NCBI GenBank assembly: GCA_038239345.1 | Contig: JBBSEX010000004.1 | Span: 62,001-126,000 of the forward strand | DNA: 64,000 bases | From: JBBSEX01 sp038239345 | GTDB taxonomy: Bacteria; Acidobacteriota; Terriglobia; Bryobacterales; Bryobacteraceae | Direction of reading: 5' to 3' | In this document: positions 18,666 through 27,006 of the stretch, in pieces | Layout of the letters: the number at the start of each line of letters is the position of its first letter | Numbering within the stretch: position 1 is the stretch's first letter | Made by a program: the position numbers and the translations under genes | The notes under the pieces: model-generated | The model's input: only the letters and a program-made list of their open reading frames with translations | Databases searched by the model: none | Told to the model about the DNA's origin: nothing

Positions 18666-19988
18666 TTAGCCCAAGAACCTTTCCAAGGCTTTCTCGACGT
18701 GAGTTCCACGCGAGCCTTTAAACAGCATCGCATCGCCTTCACGAACCACTTCACGCAAGTAATCTCCAGCGGACTCGGGATCTTCAAAAAAGTACGCGGC
18801 GTTGTGTGGAAGGCCCGCCCGCATGGCTGCGTCGACCATGTGGCGAGCCGCGCCGCGTATCCCAACGAGCACGGAGACACCTTGCGCCACGGCGTAACAA
18901 CCTACGTCGCGGTGCAAAGGCTCGGCAAAGCGGCCGAGTTCGAGCATCTCGCCCAACACAGCGATTCTTCGCCGAGCTGGAGCATCCCGGAGTACGTCGA
19001 TCATTCCGCGCGCCGCATCGGGATTCGAGTTGTAGCAATCGTTATAAATCAAAATTCCGTTTCGCTCAATCTGTTCGCCGCGCATCTTGCCAGGGCCGAT
19101 GGCGCGCACTGCGTCCTGTAGACCACCTGCGGCAATGCCATGAACCTGGGCCACGGCAATCGCCGCCAGAATATTTGAAACGCCGTGCTTGCCGGTCAGC
19201 GCGCTTTCAAACCAGTCCCCGCCGACTCGAAATTTAACTCCGCTCGCCGTATACTCCACGTCTTCCGCGCGGACATCGGCGTGCTCGGACAATCCAAACG
19301 TCACCACTTGCGGTGCCGGAAACGCTCGCACTCGCTCATCGTCGGCATTCAATATCGCGATGCCGTCGGCAGGAAGCGCATCGATCAGTTCGCGCTTTGC
19401 CGCGGCGATGCCTTCCACGGAATCGAAGTTCTCAATGTGCGCATAACCCGCATTGGTCACGACACCAATACGCGGTTTCGCCAGCGCGGCCAGATCGCGA
19501 ATCTCGCCCGCGTGATTCATTCCAAGCTCCAACACCGCAAGCTCCGCCTCCCTCGACATTCGCAGGATAGAAAGCGGCAGCCCGACATGGTTGTTCAAGT
19601 TCCCCACTGTTTTCCCCACTACAAACTTCGTCCCGAGCACCGCGGCAATCAAGTCCTTGGTCGTCGTCTTACCGGCGCTGCCCGTTACGCCGATCACTTC
19701 CCCGCCCCATTCCGTCCGCGCCCACGACGCCAATTGCCGTAGTGCCAGCAGCGTATCGTTTACTTTGATCGCAGCACCGTCGGCGTCTTCGGAAACAACA
19801 CAAGCCACGGCGCCTTTCTCAAGCGCCTGCATCACGAATCGATGCCCATCGTGATTCGGTCCGCGCAAGGCGAAGAACAAATCGCCCGCCTGAATATCTC
19901 GCGAATCGACGCTATATCCACTAACTTCGCCGCTCGCCGAAACCGTCGACTCCAACACTCGCGCCACTTTGGCCAATTCGAAATTCAT
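18666..19988 (-). CDS. murF: UDP-MurNAc-tripeptide--D-Ala-D-Ala ligase MurF
   Basis: 440 aa Mur ligase attaching the D-Ala-D-Ala dipeptide, the last cytoplasmic step of the pentapeptide. It has the ATP loop GVTGSAGKTTTKDL near 100-113, NLNNHVGLPLS (typical of MurF), ELGMNHAGEI and YNDCYNSNPDAARGMID. The start is 3 nt after the murE stop. The ddl gene that supplies its D-Ala-D-Ala substrate is not in this window. Confidence 0.97.
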   Translation of the reverse strand: MNFELAKVARVLESTVSASGEVSGYSVDSRDIQAGDLFFALRGPNHDGHRFVMQALEKGAVACVVSEDADGAAIKVNDTLLALRQLASWARTEWGGEVIGVTGSAGKTTTKDLIAAVLGTKFVVGKTVGNLNNHVGLPLSILRMSREAELAVLELGMNHAGEIRDLAALAKPRIGVVTNAGYAHIENFDSVEGIAAAKRELIDALPADGIAILNADDERVRAFPAPQVVTFGLSEHADVRAEDVEYTASGVKFRVGGDWFESALTGKHGVSNILAAIAVAQVHGIAAGGLQDAVRAIGPGKMRGEQIERNGILIYNDCYNSNPDAARGMIDVLRDAPARRRIAVLGEMLELGRFAEPLHRDVGCYAVAQGVSVLVGIRGAARHMVDAAMRAGLPHNAAYFFEDPESAGDYLREVVREGDAMLFKGSRGTHVEKALERFLG

Positions 19989-19991
19989 CCG

Positions 19992-21485
19992 CTAGAGCTT
20001 GCTCCATCCCAGCTCTGTCAGCACATCGCGTGCCACTTCGCGATCGTCGAAGTGAATTGTTTTATCCTTCAACACCTGATAATTTTCGTGGCCCTTTCCC
20101 GCGATCAGAACGATGTCCCCCGGACCCGCCTTGGCGAGCGCAATACCAATCGCAGTCTTGCGATCGGGCTCGACGACGTACGCAGTCTCGCGCCGCTGCA
20201 AACCGACCAGCGCATCCATGATGATGGCCAGCGGATCTTCCGATCGTGGATTGTCCGACGTCAGCACGACGTAATCGCTACCCTCGGCCGCGGCCTTCCC
20301 CATCAGCGGGCGCTTCGTCCGGTCGCGATCGCCGCCGCAACCAAATACCGTAATCACCCGTTTCGGCGACAGACCATGCGCCACCGCCAGCGTGTTCCGC
20401 AAGGCGTCGTCTGTGTGCGCATAGTCCACCACTACTAGAAACGGCTGACCTGCGTCGACTCTTTCAAAACGCCCTGGCACCGCTGGCCGATTTGCAATTC
20501 CAGTGGCTATCATTTGCAGATCGATACCATAGCTCAACCCCGTCGCGCAGGCTGCCAGTATGTTGTAGACATTAATTGTGCCGGCCAGTCCCGATGCAAT
20601 CGCGATGTCTCCTTCGCTCGTCTGCAAGCGAAAGCGAAGTCCGTCGAAGGTAGAGGAAATTTCCGTCGCGCGAACGTCCGCGTGCTCATCCAAGCCGTAG
20701 CCGAGGGTCTTCGAACTGGTCGCGATCTTGCGCCCGTATTCATCGTCGCGGTTGATCACGGCGAACTTCGGCGGGGGCGTATCGGCGGGGGCGAATAGCA
20801 ATTGTTTGGAGGCGAAGTATTCGTCCATCGTGTGATGAAAATCTAAATGATCGCGCGTCAGATTCGTAAAAACAGCGGTGTGAAAACGCACTCCATAGGC
20901 CCGCCCCAGCGCCAGGGCGTGTGAGGAAACTTCCATGGTGGCGCGCGTGCCGCCAACGCCCTCCAACTCCGAGAGAATGCGAAATAGATCCAGCGATTCG
21001 GGCGTTGTATTCGCCGCCTCAATTACTTTTCCAGCCAATTGATATTCGATTGTTCCGATCAGCGCCGTGGTGTGTCCGGCGGTAGACAGAATGGAGTCGA
21101 TCAGATACGAAGTGGTCGTCTTGCCATTCGTACCCGTAATCCCTGTCATCATCACGCGTTCGTCGGGATGGCGATAGAAGTTGCGCGATGCCACAGCCAG
21201 CGCCCGGCGTCCGTGTTCCACCTCTAGCCAGACTCCGTCGAAACCGTCGGGCATTTCCAGTTCGCTGATGGTCGCGATGGCCCCCAACTCCTTGGCCTTC
21301 GCGGCAAATTGGCGTCCATCCGCGCGGGCTCCAGCGAAAGCGAAGAATAAAAAACCAGGGCAGATCCGGCGGGAATCGTAATCCAAACCAAGAACTGGAA
21401 GGCCGGCAAGTGCAGGCGGCAATTTCGCCTTCAGCCGAACGCCCGCCAGCACGTCGCCCATAGTGGACTGGCTGGAAATATTCAT
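19992..21485 (-). CDS. murE: UDP-MurNAc-L-Ala-D-Glu--meso-diaminopimelate ligase MurE
   Basis: 497 aa Mur ligase adding the third stem-peptide residue. The ATP loop is GTNGKTTTSYL near 119-129, with NLTRDHLDFH and VVDYAHTDDAL further on. The C-terminal substrate motif DNPRSEDP is the form associated with meso-diaminopimelate specificity; lysine enzymes differ here. Direct mDAP-type peptidoglycan is therefore inferred. Its ATG overlaps the TGA of ftsI by four bases. Confidence 0.96.
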   Translation of the reverse strand: MNISSQSTMGDVLAGVRLKAKLPPALAGLPVLGLDYDSRRICPGFLFFAFAGARADGRQFAAKAKELGAIATISELEMPDGFDGVWLEVEHGRRALAVASRNFYRHPDERVMMTGITGTNGKTTTSYLIDSILSTAGHTTALIGTIEYQLAGKVIEAANTTPESLDLFRILSELEGVGGTRATMEVSSHALALGRAYGVRFHTAVFTNLTRDHLDFHHTMDEYFASKQLLFAPADTPPPKFAVINRDDEYGRKIATSSKTLGYGLDEHADVRATEISSTFDGLRFRLQTSEGDIAIASGLAGTINVYNILAACATGLSYGIDLQMIATGIANRPAVPGRFERVDAGQPFLVVVDYAHTDDALRNTLAVAHGLSPKRVITVFGCGGDRDRTKRPLMGKAAAEGSDYVVLTSDNPRSEDPLAIIMDALVGLQRRETAYVVEPDRKTAIGIALAKAGPGDIVLIAGKGHENYQVLKDKTIHFDDREVARDVLTELGWSKL

Positions 21486-23524
21486 CGGGCGAATCGCACC
21501 CGCACTTTTCTCCCGGGTGGAAGCGCCGACCCGGCGGGCGGTTCCTGGACCCGAGCGAGCCCCGAACCCATGATCTCCACCGCGACTCCGCTCTCCGACG
21601 ATTGCTCCAATACCGCGCGGATCGTCTTACCCTGAAAATCGGGAGTCTTCGGTCCAATCAGAAAAGCTCGCTGATCCGGACCCGGCGATTCCCCGCCGTT
21701 CTGGGCCAGCGAGCTAACCGCGGTGGATGAACCTTCGTCGGCTGACTCCGGGGGATTGCTCAACTCGGCGATCGATAAATCGTTCATATCGGCGCTATCG
21801 TCGACGCGCGGCGTTTTGTCGTTCTCCGGCAGATCTTTCGGCACATCCAGGATGCGCAGCGCCGCCGTCATCACTTCACGAAAGACCGGAGCCGATACTA
21901 CGCCGCCATATCCCGCCGAACCGCCGCTAGTGCCATTCAAAGTCACGACGATCACCACCGCCGGATTTGTAATAGGCGCGAAACCCATGAACGATCCATT
22001 GTAATGATGCGTGTATTGTTTCGTGGCGAAATCGAAAATTTGCGCCGATCCCGTCTTGCCGGCCGAGGTATAGCCCTTCAATCGCGCGCCCTTGCCCGTG
22101 CCGTGAAGCACCACGCCTTCCATCATCTGGCGCATTGTGATCGCCGTTTCCGGCTTGATGATCCGCTCTGAGCGTCCCATCGGTTCCACTGTTGCCGCTT
22201 CACCCGGGCGCTGTCTGCGCAGTATCAGGCGCGGTGTTATCCGCGTGCCGCCATTGGCAACAACGGAGCAAGCCTGCGCTAATTGAACCGCCGTTGCCAT
22301 TACTTCATGCCCCATCGCGACGGAGCCGATGGAGGTCTTTTGCCATTGCCGCAATTTGCGCAGCAGTCCGACCGATTCGCCAGGTAGGGGCACGCCACTG
22401 CGTTGGCCGAAACCGAAGCGCCGAACGTAATCGTATAGACGTTCGTCACCAACCTTCAGGCCGATCTGAATCGCCCCGATGTTGCTTGATTTCGCCAGCA
22501 CGTCGGCCATCGTCAGCGCACCGTAGCTGTGTGTGTCGTGAATCACGCGGCCAAATAACTTGAAGGACCCGTTGCCGCAAGGGATCACTGATTCGGGCCG
22601 CAGGTGCGTCGTCTCCAGGGCCGCCGAGAGTGTGATTACCTTGAAGACCGAGCCAGGTTCGAAGGGCGTACTCACCGCTAGATTCGTGCGTCCCGCGGTG
22701 GCCGATCCGCGCGTAGGCGGTTCGTTCGGATCGAACGTCGGATAGTTGGCCATCGCCAGAATCTCGCCCGTTTTCGGGTTCATCGCCACCACGCTGCCCG
22801 TCTTGCACTGCGCTTTCTCAACGGCGATCTTCAACTCCCGCTCGGCCACGGATTGTATGCGGCTGTCGATAGAGAGAGTGATATTTTCACCCATCTCGGC
22901 TTCACTTTCGATCTGCGCATCGAAGGCATGCTGCTTCACGTCGCGAAACATCTGCATCTCGCCAGGCCGGCCTTGTAGCGATTCGTTCTGGCTCAACTCT
23001 AGACCGGAGTTGCCCTTCTCATCGTGGTCAACGCTACCTACCACGTGGGCCGCCAGGGAATTGCTGGGATAGAAGCGCTTACTCTCGCTGCGGAATTCGA
23101 TCCAATCCAGATTCAGGCTGCGCAGACGCGTGGATTCATCCGGCTCGATCTTGCGCTTGATCCAAAGAAATCCTTTTTGGTTGTCAACCGCCAACTTCAT
23201 CTTATAGAGCAGTTCGCCTTCGTCTATTTTGAGAACGCGTCCAAGAATCGAAGCGGCCACTTCCAGATCGGGGATTCGCAGCGGATTAACGCAAACCGAA
23301 TCCACCGGAAGACTCATCGCTAACGGCAGATTGGCCCGATCGTAAATCGTACCGCGCGGGACCTGAATCTCGATGGTCTTTTGTTGTTGGCTTTGCGCCT
23401 GCCGTTGAAAATCGTCGTGACTCCAAACCTGCAAATGCACAAGTCTGATAAGCACGACAAAAATCCATAAAAAGGCGATCCGGGCTAGCAGATGAAGACG
23501 TTTTGTTGAGTTAGTGTCAAACAT
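21482..23524 (-). CDS. ftsI: septal transpeptidase FtsI/PBP3-type, with PASTA domain
   Basis: 680 aa class B penicillin-binding protein that cross-links septal peptidoglycan. A short cytoplasmic N-terminus is followed by one membrane helix (about 12-31), then the dimerisation domain with VPRGTIYDR near 56-63. The transpeptidase domain has S292-V-F-K (SxxK), KSSN (SxN) and GKTGSA. The last ~60 residues (from about GPKTPDFQGKT) look like a single PASTA domain, joined by an acidic low-complexity linker. A PASTA tail is absent from E. coli FtsI but occurs in other phyla. It lies 63 bp after the unknown gene and overlaps murE by four bases. Confidence 0.95.
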   Translation of the reverse strand: MFDTNSTKRLHLLARIAFLWIFVVLIRLVHLQVWSHDDFQRQAQSQQQKTIEIQVPRGTIYDRANLPLAMSLPVDSVCVNPLRIPDLEVAASILGRVLKIDEGELLYKMKLAVDNQKGFLWIKRKIEPDESTRLRSLNLDWIEFRSESKRFYPSNSLAAHVVGSVDHDEKGNSGLELSQNESLQGRPGEMQMFRDVKQHAFDAQIESEAEMGENITLSIDSRIQSVAERELKIAVEKAQCKTGSVVAMNPKTGEILAMANYPTFDPNEPPTRGSATAGRTNLAVSTPFEPGSVFKVITLSAALETTHLRPESVIPCGNGSFKLFGRVIHDTHSYGALTMADVLAKSSNIGAIQIGLKVGDERLYDYVRRFGFGQRSGVPLPGESVGLLRKLRQWQKTSIGSVAMGHEVMATAVQLAQACSVVANGGTRITPRLILRRQRPGEAATVEPMGRSERIIKPETAITMRQMMEGVVLHGTGKGARLKGYTSAGKTGSAQIFDFATKQYTHHYNGSFMGFAPITNPAVVIVVTLNGTSGGSAGYGGVVSAPVFREVMTAALRILDVPKDLPENDKTPRVDDSADMNDLSIAELSNPPESADEGSSTAVSSLAQNGGESPGPDQRAFLIGPKTPDFQGKTIRAVLEQSSESGVAVEIMGSGLARVQEPPAGSALPPGRKVRVRFAR

Positions 23525-23587
23525 CTGAGAGCTGCCTGCGTCGCGTCTCTACCGGATCGCCAAAGTCATGTAGCCGTTCCCGTCGCT

Positions 23588-24202
23588 TCAAGCAGCGGCA
23601 AACGTTGCGGGCCGCGCTGTACGCGCCGTACCCGCCGGCTTACGAATTTCTCCCATCGCGCAAAGACGGTGTAAGCGATTGGCCTGGGCGCGCGCTGTAA
23701 CATGCGCCTCGGAGGCTTCGCGGACCGCGCGAATCACAAGCTGCTCGGCGCTCGCGACGTCGGTATTGCTGTCGATCGGTCCGATGAAATAAGACGCCTC
23801 GGAAACAATCGGCTGCGTACCAATATTTTCCAGCGTGATCACGAACAACGATCCATCTTGGCGAAATACAATCGTCTGGCGATTCTCGGCGCGTTCGGTT
23901 CCATCCAGTTGCTGCGTGTGAAACGCCATTCGCTCCACCATCGGCAGAAACGTCTGGCGCACACTGTCCGGCAGTTCACCGCTGATCAGTAGCGTATGCC
24001 CCAAATCGGTCAACAGTTCCAAAGCCCAGAGGGAATAGATATCGAACTGAACGGCGATCGTGCACGGCGGCAACGCCCCGAACTCCTGGCGCAGAGCACT
24101 CTCACTGGAACGGACGCTGCCTTCTTCCAGCTTCCGGCCGCTCTCATCCACCACACAAAATCGCGAGAAATCCGCGCCGAGTTCCAATCCGATCAAGCTC
24201 AT
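23588..24202 (-). CDS. unknown dcw-cluster protein with IS110/RNase H-like N-terminus
   Basis: 204 aa, not confidently recognised. The ATG at 24202 has GGAG 5 nt upstream, and the gene sits tightly between ftsL and ftsI, so it is real and co-expressed with division genes. Residues 1-75 (IGLELGADFSRFCVVDESG, then SLWALELLTDLGHTLLIS at 57-74) resemble the first part of the RNase H-fold domain of IS110 transposases. The strand pattern would also fit an actin/ASKHA-type fold. The second half (FRQDGSLFVITLENIG) looks like beta strands, and 150-185 is a helix rich in Ala/Arg. No membrane segment or signal is seen. At positions where IS110 proteins have acidic catalytic residues it has E7 and Q52/F53, so nuclease activity seems unlikely. 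Role unknown, probably in division or wall synthesis. Confidence 0.75.
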   Translation of the reverse strand: MSLIGLELGADFSRFCVVDESGRKLEEGSVRSSESALRQEFGALPPCTIAVQFDIYSLWALELLTDLGHTLLISGELPDSVRQTFLPMVERMAFHTQQLDGTERAENRQTIVFRQDGSLFVITLENIGTQPIVSEASYFIGPIDSNTDVASAEQLVIRAVREASEAHVTARAQANRLHRLCAMGEIRKPAGTARTARPATFAAA

Positions 24203-24238
24203 AAATTCTCCGTCGCTCTATTGATCGCCAGTTGCTTC

Positions 24239-24739
24239 TTACTGCTTCGCGATGCTCTTCGCCTTCGTATTCATCGCCAGGGAGCCACTGCCCTTCGGCG
24301 CATCCAGATAGACCACCTTCTGCGGACCTGGATCGACGAAGGATTGTATGCGAGCCAGTTCTTCCAGACGCGTCGGACTCATCATCCGCGCCTCTTCCAG
24401 CTCTAGCGTCGAGCTCTCCGTCACCAGCCGTTGCTGCTCCTGGCGCAACGATTGAATGTTGTAACCCGCCAGCAGTCCATACGCGCTCGGCAACAGAACG
24501 CCAATCAATAGCAGTACCGCGACGGCGGCGGAGGCACTTAGTTTCCAACACGCCCCGCTCGATTGCGGATCGGCTTCCCGCACAACGCTGGAATTATCAA
24601 TACGCTTGACGTAGAGATAGATATCTTCGTTCGCCACCGTGCGCAAACGGAAAATCTCCCGGTCCGCCGGTAGCATCTGTCGCGGCGCGTCGTCCGCCTG
24701 ACCGAAAAGCCAATTGACCATTGTTGCGAGCGTTGCCAT
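24239..24739 (-). CDS. ftsL: FtsL-like bitopic cell division protein
   Basis: 166 aa. A cytoplasmic N-terminal stretch of about 85 residues precedes one membrane helix (roughly 88-110, VAVLLLIGVLLPSAYGLL). A short periplasmic coiled coil follows (IQSLRQEQQRLVTESSTLE) and then EELARIQSFV, the usual FtsL layout. FtsL works with FtsB and FtsQ to activate FtsWI. Sequence identity in this family is very low, so the call rests on topology, coiled coil and position between rsmH and ftsI. The N-terminal part is much longer than in E. coli FtsL (about 35 residues), which is notable. It starts 7 bp after rsmH. Confidence 0.8.
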   Translation of the reverse strand: MATLATMVNWLFGQADDAPRQMLPADREIFRLRTVANEDIYLYVKRIDNSSVVREADPQSSGACWKLSASAAVAVLLLIGVLLPSAYGLLAGYNIQSLRQEQQRLVTESSTLELEEARMMSPTRLEELARIQSFVDPGPQKVVYLDAPKGSGSLAMNTKAKSIAKQ

Positions 24740-24746
24740 AGTTCGT

Positions 24747-25658
24747 TTACTCCGCCTTATATCTGTGTTTCTTACTTGCCGAGCCTGGCACCACGATTTC
24801 TAAAGCTCGAAGCTTCGCGCTTCTCGATGCCGGATTTGCTCCGGTCTCTTCGTCCCCCGGCGTAACCACGTGCTTGGTCAAGCGCCGTGCGCCACCCTCT
24901 TGGGCCAGCGCCTGAAAACTTTGTTTTACTTTTCTATCCTCAAGACTCATGAAAGAGATCACGACGATGCGGCCACCCGTTTTCACCATTCCGGGCGCCA
25001 GTTTCAGAAACGTATCCAGCTCGTCCTGCTCTTCGTTTACCGCCAAACGCAATGCCATGAAAGTTTGCGTCGCCGGATGCAATCGACCCGTTCTTGGCGC
25101 GGCCTGCTCCACCACCTTGGCCAAGTGGAGAGTGCTCTGAATAGGCCGCGCCCGAACGATAGCTCTGGTTATCCTCCGCGACCTCCTTTCCTCCCCCAGC
25201 CGGTACAGCAAGTCCGCAAGGGCCTGTTCCGCTGTGAAGTTCACGATGTCCGCCGCAGTCGTTGGCAAACTGCGGTCCATCCGCATATCCAGAGGCCCAT
25301 CGGCTTGCAGTGAGAAGCCACGGTCGGCGGTCGTCAGTTGATACCGGCTCACTCCAAGGTCCGCCAATATCCCGTCCACCTGCTCGATTCCGTTCTCCCG
25401 CAACGCTTCGGGCAACCGCGAAAAAGGTCCATGATGATACCGGATCCGATCCGCGAAATCCTTTGTATTCGACTTCGCCAGTTCCAGCGAGTCCGCATCG
25501 CGATCGTTGGCGATCACGAAACCCGTCGAAAGTAAGCGCGCAATCGCCCCGCTGTGTCCACCCAAGCCCGCCGTCGCATCCAGATAAATGCCGTCTGGCC
25601 GGATCGCCAGATACTCCAGGGATTCCTTCAGCAAAACAGGATAATGGGACGGTTCCAT
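24747..25658 (-). CDS. rsmH: 16S rRNA (cytosine-N4) methyltransferase RsmH (MraW)
   Basis: 303 aa SAM-dependent methyltransferase modifying C1402 of 16S rRNA. N-terminal HYPVLLKESLEYL, the SAM motif YLDATAGLGGHSGAI, GPFSRLPEAL, ILADLGVSRYQL and GFSLQADGPLDMRM are signature MraW sequences. It is the second dcw gene, 9 bp after mraZ, as is usual. Cytoplasmic. Confidence 0.97.
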   Translation of the reverse strand: MEPSHYPVLLKESLEYLAIRPDGIYLDATAGLGGHSGAIARLLSTGFVIANDRDADSLELAKSNTKDFADRIRYHHGPFSRLPEALRENGIEQVDGILADLGVSRYQLTTADRGFSLQADGPLDMRMDRSLPTTAADIVNFTAEQALADLLYRLGEERRSRRITRAIVRARPIQSTLHLAKVVEQAAPRTGRLHPATQTFMALRLAVNEEQDELDTFLKLAPGMVKTGGRIVVISFMSLEDRKVKQSFQALAQEGGARRLTKHVVTPGDEETGANPASRSAKLRALEIVVPGSASKKHRYKAE

Positions 25659-25667
25659 ACATGGCTT

Positions 25668-26153
25668 CTACTTCAGCCCCTTCCGTTCCAGCCCCTTAAC
25701 TTTGCCGGTCAGGTTTTCCATCGCCACGCGCTTCTTCTCGTCGTACAATTCCTTGCTGTATACGTTCACCCGGCCGCGGTACATTTCCAGCCATACCGGT
25801 TGATTCTCAATGCCTAACTGGCGCCGTAGTTCCTGGGGCACTAGAACCCGCCCTTGCGAGTCCACATCGGAATCGGCTCCAAAATCCATCGCGATGAACG
25901 AAATCTCTTCCGCGGCGTCCAAATCCCCGTCGGCGGCGTCGGCCAGGAACTTTTCGTTTTCTTTCCACACCGAAATCGGGTAAATTCGCGCTAACTTAGT
26001 ATCTAGAGTTGTGATGAAAACCGTCTTCTCGCCCAAACCTTCGAAATACGACTGGAACACCGTCGGGAGTTTCAGCCGTCCCTTTTCGTCAACGCGAGCT
26101 GGAAAGATGCCCCGGGGCGGTTCTACCTGTCTCGGCTGGGCTTCGGCTTCCAC
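25668..26153 (-). CDS. mraZ: transcriptional regulator MraZ
   Basis: 161 aa (GTG start, GGAAG 9 nt upstream). MraZ is a double-AbrB-fold DNA-binding protein that in known cases binds direct repeats in its own promoter and controls the dcw operon. Two SpoVT-AbrB-like halves are visible: FPARVDEKGRLKLP near 18-31 and DVDSQGRVLVPQELRR near 97-112, each with the DxxGR pattern. The C-terminus has an extra lysine-rich tail (TGKVKGLERKGLK). It heads the 17-kb dcw cluster, and spaced repeats upstream fit autoregulation. Confidence 0.95.
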   Translation of the reverse strand: MEAEAQPRQVEPPRGIFPARVDEKGRLKLPTVFQSYFEGLGEKTVFITTLDTKLARIYPISVWKENEKFLADAADGDLDAAEEISFIAMDFGADSDVDSQGRVLVPQELRRQLGIENQPVWLEMYRGRVNVYSKELYDEKKRVAMENLTGKVKGLERKGLK

Positions 26154-26194
26154 TATTAACCACTTCCTTCAAATTTCGGCCACTCTCGGCCACT
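26150..26194 (-). promoter_or_regulatory. candidate MraZ operator: AGTGG repeats at 10-bp spacing
   Basis: On the minus strand AGTGG occurs at 26194-26190, 26184-26180, 26164-26160 and 26154-26150. These are exact 10-bp steps with one degenerate step at 26174-26170. The two distal copies extend to AGTGGCCGA. Direct GTGG-type repeats at 10-bp spacing are the known recognition pattern of MraZ. The proximal copy overlaps the GTG start codon, so the array spans the leader and start region. Confidence 0.6.
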
Positions 26195-26385
26195 GAGGTA
26201 GTTTTGCACGGATAGTTTTGCAATAGCAAGGGTTTTTTGCTTTGCGGCCACCCGCATCACCCTTACTCCTCCGTACCCCCATCCCATGGTGTCCATAATT
26301 CAAGCAATACTAGATATAGTTATTTGTAAGTTGTTGGCGCACAACCGGTGACTGAGCAAGCGCCGAATTCTGTTAAGCTGTACTG

Positions 26386-26964
26386 GTGACGCCTCGCCTC
26401 TACGACCTCGACCCTGGTTCCGAGATCCCTGAGATCGTTCGGATGATCGTCGAAATCCCTAAGAATTCGTCCAACAAGTATGAGTACGACGGTAGGCTAG
26501 GAGTTTTTCGGCTGGATCGCGCTTTGTATTCCCCCATGCACTATCCCGGGGACTACGGCTTTATCCCTGGCACTCTGGCGCAGGACGGCGATCCGATGGA
26601 CGTCCTTACGCTAGTCCAGGAACCCAGCTTCACGGGCTGTCTGATTGAGGTTCGGCCGGTTGCAATCCTGAATATGGTGGACGAGGAAGAGGGCGATCAG
26701 AAAATCCTCGCGGTTCCAAATCGTAACCCAAGATACGACCAGATCCACACCTTAGACCAGATCTTCCCTCACGTTCGCCGCGAAATTGAGCATTTCTTCA
26801 CCATATATAAAGAGCTCGAAAGCAAGACCACGCGGATGGAGGGTTGGGGCGGGCCGAAAGAAGCGCGCAAGGCGGTGCTCGAAAGCCGCAAAGCCTACCT
26901 TGAGATGAAAGAAAAAGAAACTCAGGCAAACGCTACCGCCGCCGGCTCGACTCCCCACACCTGA
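26386..26964 (+). CDS. ppa: inorganic pyrophosphatase, family I
   Basis: 192 aa soluble Mg2+-dependent pyrophosphatase. The start is GTG at 26386. Family I active-site motifs are IVEIPKNSSNKYEYD near 21-35, YPGDYGFIPGT near 54-64 and the signature DGDPMDVL near 68-75 with its aspartates. The C-terminal ~15 residues are Ala/Thr/Gln-rich and probably disordered. It is divergent from mraZ across a 232-bp intergenic region that must hold promoters for both. Complete for its family. Confidence 0.96.
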   Translation: MTPRLYDLDPGSEIPEIVRMIVEIPKNSSNKYEYDGRLGVFRLDRALYSPMHYPGDYGFIPGTLAQDGDPMDVLTLVQEPSFTGCLIEVRPVAILNMVDEEEGDQKILAVPNRNPRYDQIHTLDQIFPHVRREIEHFFTIYKELESKTTRMEGWGGPKEARKAVLESRKAYLEMKEKETQANATAAGSTPHT

Positions 26965-27006
26965 CACGCGATCCACCGTTCCAGTGTCATGATAGTAGTG
27001 GGACAT

